From the NCBI GenBank assembly GCA_946560065.1, contig CAMNUE010000015.1:1-53398 (forward strand): 53,398 bases of DNA, read 5' to 3'. The notes under the pieces are model-generated. The model worked only from the letters and a program-made list of their open reading frames with translations, was not told where the DNA came from and searched no databases. This stretch comes from an uncultured bacterium. GTDB lineage: Bacteria; Bacillota_I; Bacilli_A; RF39; UBA660. Positions 24,833 through 34,196 of the stretch are shown here, piece after piece. The position numbers and the translations under genes are program-made. Positions within the stretch are counted from its first letter, which is position 1; each line of letters starts with the position of its first letter.

Positions 24833-25930
24833 ATGGAAAATGGAAATACAAAATTCCTTTTCGTAGGCGAAGGTGAAAACGAAAAAACAATTCCAATAAC
24901 AGTTATAACTGGAGTACTAATCATGTTAGTAATAATACTAATTGGGTGTCTATCATTAACGTTTCAAAAAGAATATGTTGTACACTACACAGATAAAAGT
25001 AATCTTGATTACAATGTATATCTAAAACAAAATGAATTCTATCAGACTCAATTTTTGCCAAAAGATAAAAATTATATCTCAACATTGATAGACTATATAG
25101 ATGCTGATTTTGATTATAACTTCAAAAGTACAGAAGATTTTGATTTAGAATACACATATTACGTCACAGCAGATGTTCAAGTAAATAATGCTGAAGGTAA
25201 AAATATCTTTAATCAAGAAGAAACAATTCTAAATAAAACAAGTTTCAATGATGTTAAGAATAACACATTCTCAATATCAGAAAATGTAAAGATAGATTAT
25301 GATAAATATAATAGGTTAGCGAGTAACTTCATAAGTAAATATGATATTCAAGCAAATTCTAAAGTTGTAGTCAGTTTATATGTAGATGTAGTTGGAAAAC
25401 ATGCAGAATTTGATAAAGAACTAAAAGACAAGGCTGTAATAAAACTAGAAATTCCGCTTACAAATAAAACATTAGATATTACAATGGACTATAAATTATC
25501 AAATAATGTTGATGAAATATTCCAATATAGTTCAACAATGATTACAAATCCATACTTATTTGGTCTAACGATAATCTTAGCAATCCTAGATATTACTGGA
25601 ATTATTGCTGTTATAGTTTATATAATAAGTAATCGTGATTGTAAAACAATTTATGCTCATAAATTAAAAAGAATATTGCGTGATTATGATCGTTACATTA
25701 GTGAAACAAGCAACTTTAAAAGAACAGATATGGATAAAGACATGCGTGTTGAATATGTTAAAACATTTGATGATTTAATCAACATTAGAGATAGCATTGA
25801 AAAGCCTATTCTTTTCCATGAAGAAAGAGCAGGAGAAAGAGCAGTATTCTATATCTTTGATGATAAAATTGTATATATATATGTAATGAAAGCATATGAT
25901 ATGAAACAAAAAAAAGAAAAGAAAAAATAA
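24833..25930 (+). CDS. DUF5305 membrane protein of the SipW locus
   Basis: 365 aa from ATG 24833 (AGAGGGTG upstream; GTG 24824 is an alternative). One membrane helix at about 20-42, an extracellular beta-rich domain to about 235, a second helix at about 240-265, and a basic cytoplasmic tail ending KKKEKKK. This two-helix layout and its position directly after a sipW-type gene match DUF5305, which recurs in such loci in Bacillota. An assembly or anchoring role for the fibre is inferred. Confidence 0.75.
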   Translation: MENGNTKFLFVGEGENEKTIPITVITGVLIMLVIILIGCLSLTFQKEYVVHYTDKSNLDYNVYLKQNEFYQTQFLPKDKNYISTLIDYIDADFDYNFKSTEDFDLEYTYYVTADVQVNNAEGKNIFNQEETILNKTSFNDVKNNTFSISENVKIDYDKYNRLASNFISKYDIQANSKVVVSLYVDVVGKHAEFDKELKDKAVIKLEIPLTNKTLDITMDYKLSNNVDEIFQYSSTMITNPYLFGLTIILAILDITGIIAVIVYIISNRDCKTIYAHKLKRILRDYDRYISETSNFKRTDMDKDMRVEYVKTFDDLINIRDSIEKPILFHEERAGERAVFYIFDDKIVYIYVMKAYDMKQKKEKKK

Positions 25931-25934
25931 TTAA

Positions 25935-25969
25935 TTGAACATTGTAAAAAAACAATGTTCTTTTTTTAT
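25935..25969 (+). terminator. Terminator of the fibre operon
   Basis: GAACATTGT and ACAATGTTC pair over an A-rich loop and are followed by seven T's. Confidence 0.9.
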
Positions 25970-26098
25970 AAAATAATGTCTTATTAAGACTAAATTTAAG
26001 ACCATTATAGCCAACTATTTACTAAGAAAGTATATAATGCTATAATATCGCAAAACGCAGTATACAAGTACTTAATAAGGCAATAAAAGGAGAATTGA

Positions 26099-27298
26099 AT
26101 GATAGAAGAAATAACTAAAGAAAACGAATTAAAAAGTTATAAAGAAATTAAAAATTGGTTAGAGAATTATGCATAAGATAAAAATCTCAGAGAACTTAAT
26201 TCAGAAGAAATATTAAAACTATTTGAAAAACCAATTATTATAAGTGAAATAGAATCAGCTTTTAATATTGCAAGTAAAGAACTATCCCAAATTCGTAAAG
26301 AAAAAGGAATAAGTAACATGTATTTAGAAAAGATTATAAGAGATTCTTGTTCTATTCTATATTATCTTGATAAAAAAGATGAAAAACTATCAGAAAGAAT
26401 AAGAAATAAAATTATAAAATTACTAATTATTTCTCAATCATCTCCTAAAATAAGAACCAATTATTATAAAAATAAACTACTAAAATTTGATTTTAGTCAA
26501 GAGAATGTAAGAAAAGAAATAGTAAAGAGAAATATCGATATTGAATACAGAATAAAAGAGCAATCCAAAATTATAAAATATCTAGAAAGTCTCATTGAAG
26601 AGTACAAAAAATTAGAAAAAAAGAAAGAGAAATTTCCTCTAGATATTATTGATGCTATCTCTAATATGGATAAAGATACATACAATGACATGGAAAATAG
26701 AAAGATACAAAGTCCTAATAAAATTAATATATCAATAGAAATTTCTGGGAAAAAAGAAAAATATAATGTATCGATATCTGAGGAAAAATATTCTATAAAT
26801 AGAAAAAAAGGAGAAAAGAGAGTAAGTAATGGTTCTAATAATAATCAATCAAAAAATAATGTAAAAAAAATATTAAGTGGTAAAAAGGGTGAATTGATTG
26901 TGTTAGAGGTCGAAAAATATAAACTCAAATATTTAGGATTGAATGAGCTAGCAACTAAAGTTGAATTAATTGCTCAAGTAAAAGATGATATACCCCTTGA
27001 TGGTTTAGGTTATGATTTAATTAGTTACAATGAACAAGGTGAGAAAATATGCATAGAAGTTAAAACTAATAAAGGAGAAAAGGACAAACCTTTCTTTATT
27101 TCGAAAAAAGAAATAGAGGTAATGGAAAATATATCTATTAAATATGGGTGTAATCATTCATTAATTTATTATGTTCTTGATAAGGGAGATGGAAATATTA
27201 CAATAAAGAAAATAGATTACACTGATTTTAAGAATTATCAACTAGAACCAGTACTTTATAAAATAGTTTCCACAAATTATGAACAAAAAATTAACTAA
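26099..27298 (+). pseudogene. DUF3883-domain protein broken by an in-frame TAA
   Basis: ATG 26099 follows AAAGGAGAATTGA. The frame is interrupted by TAA at 26174-26176 (codon 26), then continues in the same frame through ATG 26318 to 27298, so the protein should be 399 aa. The 48 codons between the stop and ATG 26318 read as sensible helical protein. Residues about 260-385 are DUF3883: KKGELIVLEVEKYKL, GLGYDLISYNEQG, ICIEVKTNKG and FFISKKEIEVME. This has a PD-(D/E)XK-like D...ExK arrangement and is frequent in defence proteins. A truncated product from ATG 26318 (326 aa) is possible, but that start has a weak ribosome site. Confidence 0.75.
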
Positions 27299-27316
27299 TC
27301 ATAAAATGGTCAAAGA

Positions 27317-27343
27317 AAAAGGATGAATTTAATCATCCTTTTA
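27317..27343. terminator. Bidirectional terminator
   Basis: AAAGGATGA and TCATCCTTT pair over a 6-nt loop between convergent genes. Confidence 0.75.
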
Positions 27344-27359
27344 TAGTTTCAAAACAATT

Positions 27360-29450
27360 TTATTTATATAAGGCATATAATTGAGATCTACCTCTAGAAT
27401 CATCAGGATCACTACTTTTTTCTCTCCATATTAAATCAGTTGAAACCCATGTATTGTTTAATCCCTGTAGAGGATCAAAGGAATAGGTTAGACCATTATG
27501 ATATCTATGTAAAATAATCGCATGATTCCAATTAGGAGTTGCATACTTGCCATTTCCCATTGCAGCAAATATAATTCTACCTTTTTTTAATTCTTCATCT
27601 AATTGATTTTTAGATTTTATTGGAATATATTTTACTCCCCAGTAATCAGCTGCTTTAATAATACCTAAACCACTAGTACCAACAGTATACTTATTATATT
27701 CTTGTGTTTGATAATATAGATAATTAGCAACGCCTGTAGGTTCAATTACTGTTTCTAATATAGCTTGAAATGCCATTGTCATACTAGTTGGAGCACAACC
27801 ATTCCCACCAAAAGTTCCTCTTCCATAACTTAAATATGACCATCGAGGATCCTTCTGACTATAATAAACAGGTACATACTGAATTTTTACTAATTCACCA
27901 TCAGCAGCAAATTCATATTCGTTACCATTTATTACCTTAACAGTAGAGACTGCCTTTTTACCAGTATTTTTATCATAGTAATATTTTTTATTTTCAACAG
28001 TCATGAAGCCAGTAAACATCTGAAAATTATTCTCATCAAAATAATAAGTGCCACCATTTATTACTTTTTCACCCTTTAATAAGACTCCATCACTCTCACT
28101 ATAATAGTTTTTACCACTACTAGCTGTTATCCATCCTGTCTCTAAATAACCATTAGTTGCATTAAAATAGTAATATTTATAATCAATACTTTGTAGATTA
28201 CGATATGCGTAATGATTCTTAAAGTAATACCATTTATTATCTATTGTTTGCCAACTATCATCAATGACTGTTCCATCATCATTCAAATAGAATAAGTTCC
28301 CATTAAGAACCTGCCATCCAGTTTTTAATTGACCATTAACAGTACTTAAGAAATATGTTTTAGTACCAATTTTATTAAATCCTTTTAGCATTTTATAATT
28401 ACTAAAGTAATATTTCTTAGAATCCTTTTCTAACCATCCATCCTCAAAGAAGCCATTTCCATCTTGATAATAAACAGAATTCTTATCTTGAATGAAACCT
28501 TCAACTAAGAATCCTAAATTTTTGTCAAAGTAATAAGTTGCACCACCAATCTCTCTTACACCCTTAACAACATAATTATTATTAACATAGTAATTATAGT
28601 TACCAATTTTTTGGAAACCATCTTTAACAGAGCCATCACTATATAAATAGAATCTTTCTCCGTTTAGACTTTGCCAACCATATTTCAAAGCAGATGTCAC
28701 ATAACTAAAGAAATATCTTTTCATTCCAATGTCGTGAAATCCTTGGTAAGCAAAATTATCATCACCAAAATAATAAGTTTGCTGATTAACTGTTTTAAAT
28801 CCGTGATAGACAGTCCCATCATCATTTAAATAAAAATATCTGCCATCAATACATTGAATACCTTGTTTTAAGGCTCCAGTGACATTACTAAAGAAATATT
28901 CTTTAGTACCAATCTTATGAAATCACTTTAAAATATAATTATCTTTAACGTAGTAGGTACCTCCATCAATAGTTTGCCAACCTTCTTTGACAGAACCATC
29001 TTTGTGAAGATAGAACATTCTTCCATTTAAATTCTGCCAACCATATTTTAAAGCAGATGTTACATAACTAAAGAAATATCTTTTCGTCCCAATATTATGA
29101 AATCCCTGATAAGCAAAATTATCATCTCCAAAATAATAGGTTTGATTATTAATAGTTTTAAGTCCGTGGTAGACAGTTCCATCATTGTTTAAATAAAATA
29201 CTTTTCCATCTATTGATTGAAGACCATGCTTTTAAGCGGAAGTAACATAACTAAAAAAATAATTTTTACCCTCTATCTCTTGGAATCCCTTTAATTTGTT
29301 ACCATCTCTGTAGTAATAAAACTGGTTATTTTCATATACCCATCCATCATTTGCAGCATACACTTTCGGACAAAAAAGCAAAAGATAAAGGAGTATAAGA
29401 AAGAAGATACTGTTTTTAAACATTCTTTTCATTATCGTTCCTCCTTGCAA
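27360..29450 (-). pseudogene. Cell-wall-binding-repeat C39-type peptidase with two in-frame stops
   Basis: Minus strand from ATG 29450 (site GGAGG). A signal peptide (about 8-30) is followed by some twenty CW-binding/glucan-binding-type repeats of about 20 aa (aromatic YYF, GW and G-rich), and a C-terminal C39-like peptidase of about 190 aa with the catalytic Cys in GNGCAPTSMTM and His in NHAIILH. The single frame is interrupted by TAA at 29232-29234 (after SYVTSA) and TGA at 28923-28925 (where sister repeats have GGA, Gly). The reading frame is otherwise intact over 697 codons. An internal ATG at 28724 leaves 454 aa without a signal peptide. I infer recent decay of a secreted wall-associated peptidase. 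Confidence 0.85.
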
Positions 29451-29524
29451 TTATCTTCTTAATTGTATCATAATTATATTTAAATAGGTATAAAAATAAA
29501 GCCTTTTATTCAATATTTTCATCA

Positions 29525-29560
29525 AAAAAGCAACAGTAATGTTGCTTAAAATTCAAATGA
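29525..29560 (-). repeat. Oldest copy of the tRNA-Trp terminator block (relic A)
   Basis: AAAAAAGCAACAGTAATGTTGCTTAAAATTCAAATG matches the terminator and spacer downstream of tRNA-Trp (as at 40299-40334), then diverges where the tRNA should start. The hairpin is still good and can end the Nudix transcript. Homology rather than chance is suggested by the shared flank TTAAAATTCAAATG. Confidence 0.55.
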
Positions 29561-29636
29561 AACAGTGATTACAAGAATTTTAAATTTCTAATTTGCAATT
29601 ATTTAAAATAAATTCTATGAAATGTTTCTTCTAATT

Positions 29637-30212
29637 TTATTTCTTTGAGTTTAAAATATATGTTAATAAAACACCAACAGTTCTATCCTCATGTATTTCA
29701 TTATTTTGGCACATTTTTATAATATCATTAAATTCATACCATTTATATCCATTTATAATTTCATCCTCTTCTAATTGAGGACCATTATCCGATTTTTTAT
29801 AATCTCTTATTTCAAAATAATATAAATCCCAGATTACTCCAGCACCATCCAAAGAAACTTTTAAGAGTTTAGGATTGCAAACTACTAACCCAACTTCTTC
29901 TAAAGCTTCTTTCGGAACAGTTTTTAAAACATTTTCCATAACTGTATCATTTTCTAATGCAGACTTGTAATCATCAAGAGAATCAAAGACCTTTCCTCCA
30001 GGTAATCGATAATCCCAATCATTCAATTCATATCGGAATTCTCTCGACAATAATATTTGGTTATTTTCATTCACAATTAGAGCTCTAATACCAGGTGGTC
30101 GTCTAACCATATTTCTTTTTATATGTTTTAATTGATTTTCAACAACAAAATCTTCTTCCGTTTTCAAAAATTCAAAAAAACCATTGTTAAACAAAGACTC
30201 TTCTTTTTTCAT
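29637..30212 (-). CDS. Nudix hydrolase with an expanded Nudix box
   Basis: 191 aa from ATG 30212 (GGAG seven bases upstream; the longer frame begins with TTG on top of this site). The Nudix box reads GGKV...KEALEEVGL: both ends are present, but about 14 extra residues lie between the glycines and the EExG end, and the usual Arg is Lys. The N-terminus carries RRPPGIRALIVNENNQILLSREFRYELNDWDYRLPGGK, a typical strand order for ADP-sugar or NADH-type Nudix enzymes. It hydrolyses a nucleoside diphosphate linked to X; the substrate is unknown. It lies between relics A and B of the island array. Confidence 0.85.
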   Translation of the reverse strand: MKKEESLFNNGFFEFLKTEEDFVVENQLKHIKRNMVRRPPGIRALIVNENNQILLSREFRYELNDWDYRLPGGKVFDSLDDYKSALENDTVMENVLKTVPKEALEEVGLVVCNPKLLKVSLDGAGVIWDLYYFEIRDYKKSDNGPQLEEDEIINGYKWYEFNDIIKMCQNNEIHEDRTVGVLLTYILNSKK

Positions 30213-30290
30213 ATAATTCTCCAATCTTATTAAATTTAAAATGAAATATATCTAAAGAACAAACACAAAATTTGATTCATTCTAATGATA

Positions 30291-30468
30291 GGAGATGAGA
30301 GAATCGAAATTAATTAATTTTTTTTGGATTTGATTCAAATTGACCTAATCTCATCTTTACCTAAATTCTATACCTCATAATAAAAATAATAGTGTTTTCA
30401 ATATACAAATTACACTTTCATTATACAGAAGTACAAGTGTCTTATCAACAATAAGTGTGGAAAACATT
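30291..30468. repeat. Decayed island end with a tRNA-Trp fragment (relic B)
   Basis: GGAGATGAGAGAATCG (30291-30306) is a remnant of the minus-strand tRNA-Trp 3' half. It is followed by TTGGATTTGATTCAAATTGACCTA (in two parts, 30323-30346) and about 120 bp ending TTATCAACAATAAGTGTGGAAAACATT. The same order occurs at 40371-40516, so this is an older, diverged copy of the same element end. The rest of the 30213-30497 gap holds nothing else I can support. Confidence 0.7.
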
Positions 30469-30497
30469 AAAATCACAAAAATAGGGTAGGTTTAAAT

Positions 30498-31103
30498 TTA
30501 CATACTAAATAATTTATTAGCTTCACTAAAATCTATTATTTCAAAAAAATTATTAATATAAATTTCTTTATAACTTTCATAATTAATATAGTAAGAATGC
30601 TCCCACATATCAATACAAAGTAGAGGAGAATAGTTATAACTATAAGGATTAACTTGATTTTTTAAATTAACAATATCTAACTTACTATTATTTAGTACTA
30701 AATAAGTATAACCAGCTCCTTTTAAAGAAAGAGATTTTCTTTTAAATTGTTCCTTGAAGTTATCAAAATCCCCATAAAAGTTATTAATCAAAGCACTCAA
30801 AAGTTTATTTGGTTTTTCCCTATTAGGAGAAATACTTTTAAAATATATTTTATGATTAATAACTCCACCTAAATTAAAAAGAATATCTTCTCTATCACTT
30901 TCATTAAACTCATTTATATGAAAAACTAATTCATTTAATGTATATCTAAAATCATAATTATTTTTCACTAACAGACTATTAAGTTTATTTAAATAGCTTA
31001 GATAATGCTTATTATAATGTAATCCTAAAGTATGAGTATCGATATAAGGTTCTAATGAATCATAATCATAGTACAATTTATTAACTGTATAAATATTTAT
31101 CAC
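30498..31103 (-). CDS. sodA: Fe/Mn superoxide dismutase, divergent
   Basis: 201 aa, normal SOD length. All four metal ligands can be placed: His in LGLHYNKHY, His in VINHKIYF, and Asp and His in CIDMWEHSYY. The gateway Tyr (HYLSYLNKL) and KGAGYTYLVLN are also present. It dismutates superoxide in the cytoplasm. Several usually fixed aromatic and His positions are changed (HHxKHH is HYNKHY; NHSLFW is NHKIYF), so it is a divergent branch. It is the only gene between relics B and C, so it looks like single-gene island cargo. Confidence 0.85.
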   Translation of the reverse strand: MINIYTVNKLYYDYDSLEPYIDTHTLGLHYNKHYLSYLNKLNSLLVKNNYDFRYTLNELVFHINEFNESDREDILFNLGGVINHKIYFKSISPNREKPNKLLSALINNFYGDFDNFKEQFKRKSLSLKGAGYTYLVLNNSKLDIVNLKNQVNPYSYNYSPLLCIDMWEHSYYINYESYKEIYINNFFEIIDFSEANKLFSM

Positions 31104-31173
31104 TATTAAATTATATGCGTAATACTTTAGACTATTTAGGAATTTTACTGATATAAAGCTAACATTTCAAAAT

Positions 31174-31208
31174 AAAAAAGCAACGTCACAGTTGCTTAAA
31201 TTAAAATG
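31174..31208 (-). repeat. Copy of the tRNA-Trp terminator hairpin (relic C)
   Basis: AAAAAAGCAAC...GTTGCTT followed by AAATTAAAATG resembles the tRNA-Trp terminator block at 40299 and 48291. It also serves as the terminator for the minus-strand DUF84 gene ending at 31222. Confidence 0.5.
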
Positions 31209-31221
31209 CTATATAAATTGT

Positions 31222-31803
31222 TTAATTGTCTTGATTTTCCATTTTTTTAATATATTGATTTAGTTTTTCTCTTTCTTCTTTATAAACAAATGGGATTAAA
31301 CTAGAAATAACAGCTTCACTATCAACAATCTCTCTATTATATAATCCATGGGTCAAGTATCCCATTATACCAAGTGATTGTTTATTATTTTCATTTTGAA
31401 CTATTTCTTCAATAATTTTATTTAATGAACCACCTTTTTTTAAATAATTAAACATGGTCTTAGTTAGTCTTATTCCTAGTGATTTTCCTGTAGATTTCTT
31501 ACCTCTATTATCTTCAACTATGCAATAAGTAACTACAAATGGAAGTCCATTTTCATCTAATGAAAAACCGCCCTCTATCGAGCATAAATAATCATAGTCA
31601 ATTTCGTTACCAAGAGCATATTTTTTTAGTGCCGAATTTCTATTTTCTGCTCCTCTTATTATTTCAAATCCAATAGGTTTACTATGAGTGTTAGATCGCA
31701 CATCGCAGGCTATAATCTCACAATCATCCAATTTTAGTTTTTCTAATGCTATTTTTACTGCATTTCTTTTTGATGGATTTTTACTTCCTAATAAAATTTT
31801 CAT
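31222..31803 (-). CDS. DUF84 inosine/xanthosine triphosphatase-like protein
   Basis: 193 aa from ATG 31803 (GGGAGTGGTTGAA upstream). Starts MKILLGSKNPSKRNAVKIAL, the NTPase signature of the DUF84/YjjX family, with SIEGGFS in the middle and a THGLYNRE stretch near the C-terminus. Family members hydrolyse non-canonical ITP/XTP to clean the nucleotide pool. It is probably transcribed with the PPC-domain gene upstream (50-bp gap). Confidence 0.85.
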   Translation of the reverse strand: MKILLGSKNPSKRNAVKIALEKLKLDDCEIIACDVRSNTHSKPIGFEIIRGAENRNSALKKYALGNEIDYDYLCSIEGGFSLDENGLPFVVTYCIVEDNRGKKSTGKSLGIRLTKTMFNYLKKGGSLNKIIEEIVQNENNKQSLGIMGYLTHGLYNREIVDSEAVISSLIPFVYKEEREKLNQYIKKMENQDN

Positions 31804-31853
31804 TTCAACCACTCCCATTATAAGAAAACTCCAATAATTTGAAGTTTATTTTT

Positions 31854-32252
31854 TTATTTTTTAACTTTTCTAATTGTTAATTCATCGTATCCTGTTTCTT
31901 TATCTGGTTCTCTATCAAAAATATAATCATTTAGTTCATATATTACAACTTCACATGTTGTATCAACAATTGTCCCATCTTTTAAATGGCCACCAATCGT
32001 TTTTCCTGAATTATCTGATACTGACATGTGAATATGAACATCAGTATCTGAAACTGTTCCAGTAATGCTCACAATTTCATAACATTCTTCTTTATCTATA
32101 TAATCTTTTGCTTCAGCAAGACGAATATGTAAATGACTAATACAACCAACAGCAGAGATAATAACGCCTGCTTTTATATTCTCTTTCTGACAATAAGCAA
32201 TTATTTCTTTTTTTATATCTTTTCCTCGCGTTAATCTAAAAGCATGATTCAT
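31854..32252 (-). CDS. PPC/DUF296-domain protein
   Basis: 132 aa from ATG 32252, fixed by AAGGAGGTGAT; the longer open frame upstream crosses a tRNA relic and is spurious. Motifs: RLTRGKDIKKEI, AGVIISAVGCISHLHIRLA, IVSITGTVSDTDVHIHMSVSD, GKTIGGHLKDG and EVVIYEL, all typical of the PPC domain (trimeric, sometimes DNA-binding, His-rich site). Function in bacteria is not established. Confidence 0.88.
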   Translation of the reverse strand: MNHAFRLTRGKDIKKEIIAYCQKENIKAGVIISAVGCISHLHIRLAEAKDYIDKEECYEIVSITGTVSDTDVHIHMSVSDNSGKTIGGHLKDGTIVDTTCEVVIYELNDYIFDREPDKETGYDELTIRKVKK

Positions 32253-32321
32253 AATATCACCTCCTTCTAATATTTTTAAGTATAACACATATAAAAGTAT
32301 GTTAAAAAGACAAAAGTTAGA

Positions 32322-32378
32322 ATTAATATTCAAAGGCAGGTGATGAGAGAATCGGGCTACCAACAGTAGTTTTGGAGT
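32322..32378 (-). repeat. Decayed tRNA-Trp 3' half (relic D)
   Basis: AATATTCAAAGGCAGGTGATGAGAGAATCG, then CTACCAACAGTAGTTTTGGAG (together 32324-32377), aligns with 48318-48369 of the intact tRNA-Trp with several substitutions. It stops at the anticodon loop, as at 40378. It marks the left end of the unit that runs to 40295. Confidence 0.75.
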
Positions 32379-32454
32379 GTAAATAAACTGCTATCTTCTT
32401 TTTTTAATGTACTGCATAACAAAATAGGGCATTAAGTCATCATTAAATAAAACG

Positions 32455-32514
32455 TTTGGTACACAATTGGTACATAATTTTTGTACTTTTATCTTTTTGT
32501 GTATGTGTACCAAA
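32455..32514. repeat. 11-bp perfect inverted repeat in an otherwise empty gap
   Basis: TTTGGTACACA (32455-32465) and TGTGTACCAAA (32504-32514) enclose 38 nt, with a second GGTACA inside. It lies just inside the left end of an island unit, where integrase or excisionase arm sites would be expected. The rest of 32379-32968 shows no credible gene; a GTAGGAGG hairpin near 32530 may be a terminator. Confidence 0.5.
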
Positions 32515-32968
32515 TCCTAAACACCTACAAGTAGGAGGTATTTTTCAAATGATTTAAAATTTTTGAAAAAAGCTTTGATATATAACAAATAAAAAAGTAA
32601 CTTTTCTTTTATATTATAAAACTTTGTTCACTTTAATTGTCAAAGTAAAGATAACAGCTTTTATATTGTTTTTTCTATTCCCTTATTCGATTTTTAATAG
32701 CTTAATAGAAAGGCAATGTATTCTTTACATTTTTTTATTATTACAATAATATCCTCTAACCATTTATATGGTAGTAGATGAAAATTAAAAAGACAAGCAT
32801 AAAATTAGCAATTTTCGTTGACTTATATATATAGTTGTCATTTCAATTTTGTCGTTTAATACGAAAAATAAAGATATATGATATAATTTGATTAGAAAGG
32901 AGTTTTTATAGATTTAGAGGATAGTAAAAAAAGAAAAAGTGAAGGGATAATAAATTAAAGGAGAAAAA

Positions 32969-34195
32969 ATGAAAGTAAGAGTAATCAAGGGTACAAATCA
33001 AATTGGAGGGTGTATTACTGAAGTAAAAAGTGATAATGCTAAAATTGTAATTGATTTTGGAGAAGATTTACCAAGCCAAGAAAAAGAAGTAGTTATAGAA
33101 AAACCTATGATAGAAGGGTTAACAACAGGTAAAGCTAGCTATGATGCTGTATTTATCACTCATAGTCATGGAGATCATATTGGACTTATTAACTATATTT
33201 TAGATGATATTCCTGTTTATGTAGAAGAAAAAAGTCAGAAGATTTATGAATTATTATGTGATTTCACTAGAAAAGAAGCAAAGGTAAATACAAAACGAAT
33301 TTCTTTTGAAGAACCAGTTACAATAAAAGATATAAAAGTAACTTCTTATATTGCAGATCATTCCTCTTATAATTCAGCAATGCTGTTGATAGAAAGTAAT
33401 AATAGAAGGATTTTACATACAGGTGATTTTCGAAATCATGGGCGTAAGGGAAAAATATTGGAATCTACTTTGAAGAAAATTGGTCCAGTTGACCTTTTGG
33501 TGACAGAGGGAACTTCGTTTGGAAGAGATGAGATAGAGTACGATACAGAAGAGAAAATAACAGAACAGGCGATAGAAGTATTTAAAAAGTATAACCAAAT
33601 ATTTCTTTTGCAATCTTCTACTAATATAGATAGAATTGTCAGTTTTTATAAAGCAAGTAAGAAAACAAATAAAACTTTCATAGAAGATTTGTTTACCGCA
33701 ACTATTACTTCCTATCTAAAAGAAAGTATTCCTAATCCTATTACATTTAAAGATGTATATGTATGGACTCCTTTAAAATACCGAAGAAAAAATGAAGATT
33801 TTAAAAACAAATATTTAAAACCACTGGAGAAATTTAGTAATTCAAAGGTTGTTTTTCAAGATTATAGTATGATGGTAAAGACATCCATGTTGAATGATAT
33901 TAAAATGTTAAAGGCAAAAGGAGCTATTGTAAATGCTTGCTTAGTTTATTCCATGTGGGAGGGATATCAAGAAGAGGAAAGTTTTAGAACATTTATTGAT
34001 AATGTAGAATTATTAGGAATCGATTTTAAAATAATTCATACATCAGGACATGCAGATATTAAAGCTATTAAGGAACTAGCAAAAATTACACAACCCAAGA
34101 AAGTTGTTACAATTCATACTTTGAATAAAGAAAAATCAAAAGAAATCTTTAAGAATGCAGTTAGTTTAGAAGATAATGAAGAAATTGAGGTGTAA
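32969..34195 (+). CDS. RNase J-like MBL/beta-CASP nuclease
   Basis: 408 aa, start after AAAGGAG. MBL motifs: FITHSHGDHIG (HxHxDH, residues about 63-73), ADHSSYNSAMLLIE, and LHTGDFR (Asp). The beta-CASP His motif reads IHTSGHADIKAIKEL near residue 358, followed by VTIHT. This order matches RNase J/CPSF-type RNA nucleases, but the protein is shorter than RNase J (about 550 aa) and lacks its C-terminal domain. The next gene's ATG is 2 bp downstream of its stop, so they are coupled. It begins a four-gene operon (32969-36982) beside a restriction-modification pair. I infer a nucleic-acid effector in defence. Confidence 0.82.
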   Translation: MKVRVIKGTNQIGGCITEVKSDNAKIVIDFGEDLPSQEKEVVIEKPMIEGLTTGKASYDAVFITHSHGDHIGLINYILDDIPVYVEEKSQKIYELLCDFTRKEAKVNTKRISFEEPVTIKDIKVTSYIADHSSYNSAMLLIESNNRRILHTGDFRNHGRKGKILESTLKKIGPVDLLVTEGTSFGRDEIEYDTEEKITEQAIEVFKKYNQIFLLQSSTNIDRIVSFYKASKKTNKTFIEDLFTATITSYLKESIPNPITFKDVYVWTPLKYRRKNEDFKNKYLKPLEKFSNSKVVFQDYSMMVKTSMLNDIKMLKAKGAIVNACLVYSMWEGYQEEESFRTFIDNVELLGIDFKIIHTSGHADIKAIKELAKITQPKKVVTIHTLNKEKSKEIFKNAVSLEDNEEIEV

Positions 34196-34196
34196 T

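Noticed and set aside
32253..32363. N-terminal extension of the PPC-domain protein
   Set aside because: The extension crosses a tRNA-Trp relic, while GGAGGTGAT fixes the start at 32252.
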